Source: Diphasiastrum complanatum
Lineage: Eukaryota; Streptophyta; Lycopodiopsida; Lycopodiales; Lycopodiaceae
Reading direction: 5' to 3'
Assembly (NCBI GenBank): GCA_029204225.1
Contig: CM055112.1
Span: 25,867,922-25,931,921 of the forward strand
DNA length: 64,000 bases
The position numbers and the translations under genes are program-made. Of this stretch, positions 37,701 to 48,600 are shown in pieces (the stretch's first letter is position 1; each line of letters starts with the position of its first letter). The notes under the pieces were generated by a model. The model ran no database searches, was not told the DNA's origin, and worked only from the letters and a program-made list of their open reading frames with translations.

Positions 37701-39621
37701 GTCTCTTAAAGATTTTGCCCTCAGGTGAAGATTCTAAATTACCATCAGTAAAAGACAATGCTTTGGGGAAAGGTGGAGGATACTCAGAATTCAAAATACA
37801 TTGATTCGCTTCATGAGCAGTTACAAAAGGTAGATCAGGCTCATCGCTTTTAAGACAAACCCATGAGTCATTATGCAAGAAAGAAATACAATGAGATACA
37901 TAGTCTTTCTTTAAGGACTCATTCCTAGCAAAAAACCACTCTTTTCCTAGAATTACATCCACCTTATCTAGATTCATGACATGAAAAGATAAACTATTTA
38001 CATCGTCTTGGTGCGGTTGCCAGCTGCAGCTTCTGCACCAACTTAGCATTAATAAAATTATGCGTAGAACCGTCGTCAAAAAGAACACTCACAGGTTGGC
38101 AGCCTACGAACCCACTCATACGAGTGAGGTCGTGAGGTCCAAACACCGCAGTATTAAAACAACAATTCATACACACTGATTCATCTTTAAAAGATACCTC
38201 AATGCAAGAAATAGAAGAATTACCTGGTGCCTTAAAGGGGCGGCCACCCTTCTTCCGTCTCTTCGGGCAGTCCTTGGAAAGGTGCCCCTTTTCCATGCAG
38301 GAGAAACACAGCCCGTCGCTTTTGACCTTGTCGAAGTCTGCTCTCTCCAACCGAGGGCGCTTCTTTTTCTCCCCCGAAGGAGAAGCTTCGCCGACCATGC
38401 GCTCCTTGCCCTTTTTGAAAGAAGGACCGGCAAAGGATTTGTCTTTGGCTTTCGGCTTTGGTTGCTCTTTGCGGGTTATCATGTGCGTATCGTCGAAAAT
38501 CCGAGCGAAATGCACAGCATCCTCTAGGGACTGTGGCTGATTACGGCGTACTTCCAACTGATATTCCTTGGGCAAGCCCAAGATGAAATGCAGCTTAAGG
38601 AGTACTCCATCTATGCGGTTAAAAAACCGCGAAGCAGCCTCTTGGAAGTCTTGTAAGTAGACGTCCAAGGGCTTCGTCCTCATTTGCAATGTAGCAAATC
38701 GACGATAATATTCAAAATCGTCTAGGACAGGCATAAAGGCAGCCTTAAAGGCTACCTAGAAGTCATCCCAAGTGGTTGGGACTGTAGCTCGGTCTTTAAG
38801 GTCCTGCCACCAAGAATACGCCTTACCGCGTAAAAACATGATGGCCGTAGAAATACGCGAGCTATCTGGTAGATCGTGCATGGAGAAATGCGACGTCCAT
38901 CGATCTAACCAGGCTAACACCACATCTTGGTGTCTGTCCTTTTTCTCTCCGATAAAAATTCCGGAGTAAACATCGGGTTTAGAAAAGCCTGTCGAGCCTG
39001 GGACATAGCCCGAATCTCGGCCTCCGCCCGTTCATGCTTTGAACGCATGTCCACAATTTGTTGTTGTAACAAATTAATGGCACGTGTCATGTTCTCCATA
39101 TCAGTACCAACACGACTTGGAGCTCTAGTCTCATCCATAGGGGTATCCATGGATAAAGGAGAAACTGGCAAAAAACTAGAGGGAAAACGGAGAGCTACGG
39201 TGTAAAAACCGCAAAAAGGGAAAAGCTAGCATACAAGGCCTCAAGAAATAACCAACTTGAGAACTAGCAACTTGAGAGCAAAAGAACTCAACTACAACTT
39301 GGGAGAATGAGGGAAAGGAAGTGAACTTACCTCCTTTACCCCCTCCCCAAAGCTCCTCTCCACCCTCATGCAAGAAGGACAGGTGGGGCCCAAGAAAGGC
39401 CCCATTTGTCCCTTCTAGACCTTTCTAGCCATGTGGGGCCAGCCACATGGCTCATGGACCCCAAAAACTTATGAAATTAAGTTAAGGCCCCTTCTCCCAC
39501 CTCCACCTCCAATGTACTGCAGCTCCTCTCCTACCCAGGGAGATCTACAGGTACAGAGGAGGAGAAAGGGAGAGGTACAGCCTGTACGGACAAAGTTTCA
39601 AGAAATGGCTTGACTTGCTTC

Positions 39622-39674
<53 letters not shown>

Positions 39675-41529
39675 CAACTTAACTTTTAATGTTAAGATTG
39701 GTAATGCTTTGGTGTAAAAGTTTTTTTTTTTACAAATTGGGAGAGAGTGGGGCTATGGGGAAGCGCACTTCCACCCCTCCCCAATCTGTCACCTCACTCC
39801 CAAAAGTACAAACCAAAAATTCCATTCGCACTCTATTTCGTCTTGGTGCCGCAACACGCAATTGTGTGATTGTTGCCTCCACATGGTATGTTCCACAGGT
39901 TGCAGCCTATTAGGCGGTTGTGGCGGCGGCGATGGGAGTTTCACCGGCCCATTCACAGTGTGGCCCACATACTGCATCCGTTGTTTCAGAGCAAGAGGCA
40001 GTACAACGATGTAGAGCTGCGTGCGAATTGGTTCTCATACATCCGCCTCCTCAGCAGCGACACTGGTTTCCGCAGCAGGCTCGAGGAGCAGAGGCTGAGT
40101 TACAGGTAAACTCTTGCTCTACCCCCCTTCTGCTCGCTCAACTACCTTTCGCTCGCTCAATTCAACTTCCCTTCGCTCGCTCAATTGTACTCATGCACAT
40201 CGTTGCTCAATTTCAAGCACTGCCTGGGGCTATTCGACAAGGATCTTGCTACTCTTCGTGAGAACAGGCTTATGCCTGTATCATGGTGGGATAGCTACGA
40301 CGCTGGACAGACAGAGCTGAGGACGCTCGCGTTCCGAGTCCTGTCACAGGTATGCTATCTAATCTCATTCATCCAAACAGTTTCCGCATTGTCTCCATGA
40401 GGCCGCAACTCACTCGAGTGGCTGCCAATTAATGCAGGATTGTTCTGCTTGCGTGTGCGAGCGTTTGGTCAGCGTTCAGCCTTGTTCACACGAACAGGCG
40501 GAACCGCCTCACGGCCGAGCGATGCAATGACTTGGTGTACTGCAACACCAACACCAACACCAAGGTGGTTTGACGCATCGCGGACAACATGAGAGCAGGA
40601 GGCGTATGCGCCCTACTGCTGCAGGCATATTCCTATGCTCTATCGTTTGCTTTCATGTTATATCAGACAATCAGATTAATGCCCTCACGGTTGCTTCGGC
40701 TCTCACGAATGATTGACTTGTGTAGGTCAATCTTGATGATTGCCTGGTTCCAGCGGCCGATCCTGAGGTAGAGCCAGAGGTTGATCCAGACGAGGCCGCT
40801 CGGCATGCTCTGCGAGGTGATCCTGAGGATGATGCTGACACCAAGGAGCCTACCCCCCTCCCTGTTGACGTTCCATTGCCCTCCTCCTCTGATGAGCCCA
40901 CATATGATTCAGACGAGACGGTCGACATTGCAGGGGATGGTCCACGTGCCCCACCCAGTACTCCTGCTACACAAACCCTTTCAGATGATGGTTGGATAGA
41001 GTTTTCGAGAGAGACAGAGGCTGCCGCCCAGAGACACATCGCTCAGAGACGACTCAGAGCATCACAGGCAGGCGGTTCTTCCCAGAGACCCCCTCGTGGC
41101 AAAGGGAGACCCCCAGGCAGGAGTGTACCACAGAGGGTTCCTTTCGGCAGACCCAGAGGTAGGCCAGCCAAGAAGGGACGCACCGATGATTTTTCTAGTT
41201 GTCTCTTGGCAAGCGTTGGCCTAGACTTGGACGAGTCCCAGATGCCTCCAGACTCCCAGCCAGACTTCGTATTTGACACCCCTGTAGATGCATCTGGCAC
41301 GCAAAGGGATGATTTTTTTAGCACAGACTTATACATATTGATACACACAGAGCATCATGTACATTGGCATCAGATGAGATGTATATATTTTTTTACAGTT
41401 TATTCGTGTCATGGCTAATTTATCATGGTTGGTTACAAATGGTTAGCTTTGTGAAATTTAATGGTTAGTTAGAAATGGTTTGCTCTGTGCAATTTGAATG
41501 GCTAGTTAGAAATGGTTTGCTCTGTGCAA

Positions 41530-41591
<62 letters not shown>

Positions 41592-42610
41592 CGGACGTAG
41601 TGTGGAAATTATACATGCTGCACCTACTGTTTTACACCAGCACATCTTCATGTCTCTCATGTCATCTGCATCATGTCCAATCATTGAACACAACTTGCTA
41701 AACCCGACACCCTAACAAATGGCACAGTTAACATAACACCCTAAACCCTAACAAATCGCACGGTCAACATATCATGAACCCACAACTCCACAGCCATAAC
41801 CATCAAAACAAGGCAAAGATAGGTATCCTCACTGTATGATAGGCATTGCACCACAAGTATGTGCATATTCAATATCAGAGCAGTACTTGTGTAGCATACA
41901 CTTGAACTTGCGTAGAATGCATTTGGAATTGACCAAAATGGTCCAGGAATACAGTCCACAGGTTCGTGATCCCGATACGAACCCCAAGGGATAGAGCCTG
42001 GCTCGAGTGAGTGAGCATTCATTTCTCCCAGAAACTTGTGGTCCCGAGAGCTTGTCACTCTTCTGGTGAGCGTTCACTTCTCCCAAATCCTCTAGTGAGC
42101 ATTCACTTCTTTGAGACAGTCACTGATGCACGCTCAAGCTTTCGCTCTCATCCAAGCTAACCCTAAACCCTAAACCAGTAATCTCTATGCCATGTAAACC
42201 ATTATCTTCACTCCAATCCTCTTTCAGATCTTTCTTTGCCGCTATTTTCTCTTTTTTTTGAGCTTAGTTCATAATAATTTATGGATTGCTCATTAGTCAT
42301 CGTTGTTTGGTAATACCTCAGTTATGGGAGGCATGGGCAGTGGTTAGGTTTGTTGCGAATTTTTTTAGGTAACTTTATCGTTTTTTTTAACAAGAGGGGG
42401 CAGGTATGTGCCAGACACTCTCTGATAATTAATCCCGAGGGAATATTGTTTTTATTTCATTTTGCGGATGGGTGACCGTGAGAGGAGGGGCTTGTATTTT
42501 TTTTTTTGAAAAAAAAAAATTTGCAAAATGGCGGACGCGTCCGGGACCCGAACATACCCCTGAGGCGCGAACGCGGACGCGGACGCACGTCCACGCCCAG
42601 GGTCCACTTA

Positions 42611-42647
<37 letters not shown>

Positions 42648-45600
42648 TAGGTCCCGCGGTACTGGGTACCGCGGATCTCGGTACCGCGGGACCATACTGG
42701 TACCGCGGTACCATGATGGTACCGCGGTACCACAATATAATAATATATTTATTATTTAATATTTTTTTTAATTTTTTTTTACCTAAACCTACCCGCCCCC
42801 CTCGCATTTCCTCTGAAATTTTTTTGAGCCCTCTCCGCCCTGCCATCGCTGCTGGTTTTTCTTGCCTGCCTTTGATTCCTTGCGTCGCCCATCGCCCACG
42901 CAACGCCCTGCCTTGCATCTGATTTCCTTTGCCCTGCATTCGCCCATTTTCAGCGTCTCTCCAACAGTGAACCCTGCTGTTTTTTTTCCAGCAATCCATC
43001 CCTCATTTCATCTGCAATGGTGCAATCCGACCTTTCCGGTCTGTGGGACGAGGTAGACATTGTCAGGCGGGTTGCCGACAAGGCCAACAAGACCGGTCAG
43101 AAGATCGTGCGCTGCCGATACTGTCTCGTCGAGTTTGCTGCATCCCTCACTCGCCTTAAAGGCCATCTGCTCGGTGCACGCGCCAAAAATGGTGCCACCT
43201 TGAATGCTGCCCCTTGTGGCAGCATGACCGTCCCCGACAGGCAGCGACTACTGGACACCTACGGGCCGCGGCTCGTGGCAGGGGAGAACACCATTTCGGA
43301 GGGCGTTCTCCGATTTTGCACCGCTCCTTATGTGACTAACCCAGAGTTGCTGCCTGCTTGGCTGGCACGCACGAGGAGAGGGAGTGCATCCTCCTCTGGT
43401 CCCTTTGCCCCTAAGACAGCTCTGCCTCATGCACCCCCATCTGCTCAGATTCCGGTGGATCCCGTCCCATCGCGTCCGACAGTTGCCACTGCGGTTCCAC
43501 CACCACCCACTGTTGCTCGCACTCCACCAGTCTACGACTTTCTCATGGACTCTCCGCCACCCGAGCAGGCCCAGGATGGTACTGGGCGGGCCTTCGAGGA
43601 TGTGGAAGAGATCCCTTCTTCCTTCCCTTCCCATCCGGATGACCTCCTCAGCCAGCAGTTTTCGTACCCCATGCCAGATGTTGCCCCTCCACCAGTGCAC
43701 CCCACCTATGCTGCTGCACCCATCCCTGCCAGTGCATCCCACTCTCCCCATTCCACGTCTACAGCCGATGCATCCACCAGCGCCCAGCCTGTCGCGTCAT
43801 CGTCCATTCCCGTCACGGTTGGTGCACCGTGCTGGAGGTCCACCACCCGTCGTCCACCAGGGACAGCCCTCGTGCAGCAGACCATTCGCGGCGCGCATCA
43901 GCCGCACATGGACAGAGAGGCCACACAGGCCGTGGCCAGTCTGGTTTACGAGCTGAACCTGCCCTTTGCCATCACCGACTCTGAGCCCTTCAGAAGGGCC
44001 TTCCGCCTTGCACAGTCTGTCAGCCCTAGCTGGAGAGTCCCTAGTTCAGAGGTTGTCCGCACACACATGCTGAGGGATAGGGTCGAGTCCTTGTCTAGAG
44101 AGATGGAGCCTCTGCGTCGGCACTGGGCCACTTACGGTTGCAGCATCATGTCCGATGGCTGGACTGATGTCAGGAGGAGGCCGATCCTCAACATACTGGT
44201 CTCCAGCTGCATGGGCACACAGTTTTTGAGGGCAGTGGATTGCAGCAGGGGGGGGAGAGTCATATCTGCAGAGTTCATGTTTGATGTCATCAGGTCTTCC
44301 ATCCTAGCCATAGGCCCACAGCATGTCGTCACGGTGGTGACGGACAATGCCACGAACTGCATTCAGATGGGTGTACTGCTAGAGGCCGAGTTCCCTCATA
44401 TTGTTCATACCCCCTGTGCAGCCCACGGCATAGACCTTTTGATGGGGGACATTGGAGCACTTCCCTGGGTTAGAGCCATCGTCCGGGAGGCCCTCTTCCT
44501 GGTGACTTTTGTCACCAGAAAGAGGCGTGTTCTTGCCATGTTCCGGGTGTTTAGCCATCTGGACCTCCGTAAGCCAGCCCCCACGCGCTTTGCATTCGAC
44601 TTGGTGGTCATCGACCGTTTGATCAGGTGCAGGGCCCAGCTTCTACAGATGGTTGCCAGTGATATTTGGGGTGCCAGTACATTTCCGCACACTGAGGATG
44701 GGGAGCACTTTTCTTCCACGGTGAGGGGAGACCAGTTCTGGAGGGATGCACAGACATTGTCAGGACTGCTTCGACCACTTTACATTGTGCTCCGCATGGC
44801 TGACAGCGAGGGGTCGACACTTGGACTGGTGTATGAGCTCATGGACCGGATTGGACAGTTCCTGCAGCTGCCCATCTTGCAGCCAGAGAGGTAAGCGGTA
44901 CAGTGTTGCAATTGACCTTTATCTTTTCAGTACTTGCTAGTTTGTTTTTCTGTCAATGTTAAGCTTTTTCGTAATGCCCTAAACCACATGCCCCTCACCT
45001 GCAGGATGACAGAGCTGAAGTTCATATGGGAGACGCGATGGAACTACTTCCACAGGAGTATCCACAGCGTTGCACACATGCTGCATCCCCTCTTCCTCTC
45101 TCCGACACAGATCGCAGACAGGGAGCTCGAGGCCGATTGGCTTCAGTACATTCACAGGGTGGGTCCACACATAGGTTTGGATCCTATCAGGCTCATGGAG
45201 GAGCTCGCTGCATTTCGTTTCGGCATGGGCACATTCGGCCACCCGGCTGCCCAGGATCCAGAGAGGAGGCAGCTACCCATTACCTGGTGGACCATGTTCG
45301 GTAGCACATACCCATCTATACAGCGTCTTGCACTGCGTGTCCTTTCTCAGGTATGCATCTCATTTTATCCTCCATTTTTTGTGTTTCGTTGAAGTTTCAC
45401 CTTTGCCACAATGTGCTGAAGTATTTCAATGCACGCACCACAGGACTGTGCTGCCTCTGTGTGTGAGCGTAATTGGAGCACATGGGCACTGATTCACACG
45501 AGGAGAAGAAACCGGTTGTCAGTGAGTCAGTTGGAGCGGTTGGTGTTCTGTAGCACCAACGCACGTCTCGCCAGGAGGCTTCCGACCATTACGAGCGCAT

Positions 45601-48600
45601 TGCAGGTGATAAGCTAATCTTTCATAGCAGGTTGGTTGACTCCTGGTATGTTGGTTTCATTTCTTGAAAAAGTTGTCTCTCTAACATGCAAATTTTAAAC
45701 CTTGCAGACGAAGATATCTGATTTGGAGCGCCAGGTTGACTTGCCTACGGACAGCACCCATCCCATGCCTGCAGATGACCTGGGCACACAGTTGATGGCA
45801 GAGAGAGAGAGGGAGCTTGCCGAGATGAGAGAGAGAGAGCTTGGGCTTGAGCACAGAGAGCCCCCATTGTATGAGGCAGATGAGCCAGTGTCAGAGGATG
45901 AGCATGATGAGGATGAGCCCATTCGGGTTGTGTTTGCCAGACCAGAGAGGGATGAGGCAGATTATACAGGTGCAGGGCACACGCCACGGGCAGGGGTCAC
46001 AGGTGCATCACGTGGCAGAGGTGGGACACATGGCACAGGTTATACCGGCAGACAGGCAGGGCACACGGGGGGGGGCAGTGGCATACCTACCTATGTCGAC
46101 ATGATGGAGGAGGCTCTTGATAGAGGGCAGAGTGGTTTAGATGCTGGTCCCGCAGATGTTTGGATGCGTGCAGCACAGAGTCATGGCCGTTACTACGACA
46201 GCACACCAGAGGAGGCACCTGATGACTTTCATTGCACAGATTGGGAGGCCATGCAGGGTCTACAGGGTGCACATGATGAGGCACGGGATGAGGCTTGGGT
46301 TGATTCAGGGGTTGGTGCACAGGATGATTCAGAGGTCGGTGCACAGGATGATTTAGAGGCTGGTGCACAGGATGAGTCCCAGAGCCCAGAGCATTTGTAT
46401 TCGGATGCCCAGCTGGCCGACTTGGTTGCCACATTGGATTCAGAGGCCTAGCAGATGCGGAGTGTCAGGGCGCCCCCATCATCTCTTGCCAGCATGCCAC
46501 ACACAGAGTCCCAGCCAGAGCAGCCGCATGAGGTGCCTACAGTTCCTCCAGCTCCTCAGAGGGTGTATGTGCGTCGCACAGCTCCTCCAGTGCCACCGAT
46601 GCCATTTAGGCCTGCATCCCCTCCATCGCCGTCCACTTCTGCAGCACCAGGTCTCCATGGCAGGCCACCATCTGTGCCCAGGTTTTCTCTTGCAGCGCCC
46701 ACATCCACAGTGGCTCCTCCAGTGGCAGCACCCACGTCACATCCTCCTCCAGTGGCAGCACCCAGGATGTACCAGTACCGGCCACCACAGCGCCCCTTTC
46801 AGTACATATCGCCACTGTACTCGCCTCCTGCACAGCCAGTTCCTCCACCTGCAGCAGCCCCACGGGCACACACTCCACGAGCTCATCCTCCTCGCTCAGT
46901 TGCACAGGGAGTTCCCTCTTTTGCTTCCCTATCCCAGCCGGCCTCAGCTTGGGCCCAGCCTAGCCAGCCAGGTGATTTGCATGGGGGTGACGAGGCATTG
47001 ACAGCTCCTCTTGTCCGCAAGAGACCAGGCAGGCCCAAGGGTGCACCGAACAAGAAAGGCAAGGCACAGAAACTGCCAGGGAGGAGAGGACGACCACGCA
47101 GGGCTCCAGGTACAGGTAGAGGTGCAGTATCACAGCCAGTTGGAGCAGGTGTTGTTGGTTTGGCCTGCTTGGGGGCTGATGCGGAGGCTGATTGGGAGGA
47201 TGAGGATGACGAGTCTTCCCCCTCGGATACACAGCCCATGCCAGTTCCAGACAGGCAGAGATATCGGCTGCGAGAGTCAGCTCGGGGCCCTGAGTTGTCT
47301 CCAGAGCATTCGTCTGAGTCAGAGCCAGAGCATTGATTGTGGCTCTATTGTTTTAGTTTCAGTAGTTTGTCTCTAGCAGTCGGTCTACCATTGTACTCAG
47401 ATGATTTTTCACATTATATACAGTGTTTGGCCCCTACATTATTTGCTGCACATTGTGCGTATGTCGCTCTGTACATGTGATGCTTTATTTTATGTTGAAG
47501 AATTCTATGTGCGTGTGTGAATCCTATTTTCATTTAATTTCGTTTGAAGTGAATGCTAGCTTCACATATATGCACCTACATCATGAGCACAGCAATCACC
47601 CCTACACCCCAAACGACATTGAATAAACACATGTAATACATCTGCATTTAAAAAAATTACAAACATTGCATCTTACATGACCAGGCTCGCGTTGCACAAA
47701 AAACAACTATGTATATATTCAACCGTTGTATCAGGATAACATCACATATACTGTCATTTTTTTAAGCAGCCATCTAGTTATTTGCTGCACCATAAACTGC
47801 CGAAAACTACATAGCAACAGTCCGCCACATACGGGTGGACCTCATCTATTCTAAACATCCCTCACTGATCCTCCACCGACTCCTCGCCCTCGTCTGGTGC
47901 ATTGTTTTGTCGCTCTTGCTCTGCCTCCCGGTTAGCCCGAGCTGCCTCCTGGTTAGCCCGACGTCTGGCCGCCCTTTCCCTGACCATGATGAGCTGCCGT
48001 CGTGTGAAATTCATTCCGATCTGCTCATCCAGATCCAGCTCGACAGCGGGGACAGGATCCACAGCGGGGGCGGGTGGCTCCGGTTCCGGATTTCTCAATC
48101 GAGTCTGTCGCAGCATCTCTCGGATATCTGCCTCTTGCTTCCGATGCCTCTCGTTGTGCCTTCGGATATCTTCCTCAAGCTTTCTCCTGGCTTCGCCCTC
48201 GGGCTTCGGTGGTATTCGCTCAGCCATCTCGATCGACCTTCTCCTCACAGCACCCTGATCCTTGAACACCCTCTCACAGCACCCTGGCTCTCAAACAGCC
48301 TCTCACAGCCTGTCACCGGCTCTCGCTTGCTCTCTCACTGTCTATCACTAGCCCTCTCACAGCCTCTGAAAATGCCGACCACAATGGCATTGTGAGTGCC
48401 TATTTATCCCCACAGCCTGATCGGCCATGTGGATCCCCATCATCCCTCCATGTGCCTCCGTACCTGCCCCCATGTGATGCTCCCCCCTGTGTTGGTCTCC
48501 CATTGGGCCCATGGTCTGCTCACCCACAATGCCCATGTGCCTCTGTACTTGCCCCCATGTGATGCTACCCCCCTGTGTTGGTCTCCCATTGGCCCCTCGG

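Larger units (their letters stand above)
35286..39200 (-). mobile_element. Chromodomain Gypsy retrotransposon (Gypsy-3) splitting hAT-1
   Basis: Minus-strand element with gag, zinc knuckle, protease, RT, RNase H, integrase C-terminus and chromodomain, then a G-rich polypurine tract (35753-35767 on the plus strand as a C-run) and a 3' LTR to its left (about 35286-35752, minus start TGTTATGTACC, TATATAG-type TATA near 35590). The integrase zinc finger and catalytic core are deleted. A second LTR could not be found to the right of gag, so the 5' end appears lost. Both hAT-1 halves flank it. Confidence 0.8.

Noticed and set aside
42457-42999. Frames reading Ile/Tyr repeats and GGTACC-derived peptides
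   Set aside because: Direct translations of (TA)n and the palindromic hAT-2 terminus, not genes.
46087-47239. Several His/Pro- or Ser-rich frames on both strands across the hAT-2 tail
   Set aside because: Low-complexity shadows of the repetitive, GC-rich exon 4. The plus frame in register with exon 3 and carrying the AT-hook motifs is the credible one.
47835-48395. 186-codon plus-strand frame opposite the hAT-2 accessory gene
   Set aside because: Leu/Ser/Pro-rich composition without protein-like patterning, no splice link to the transposase; the minus-strand frame has a better start and TATA context.
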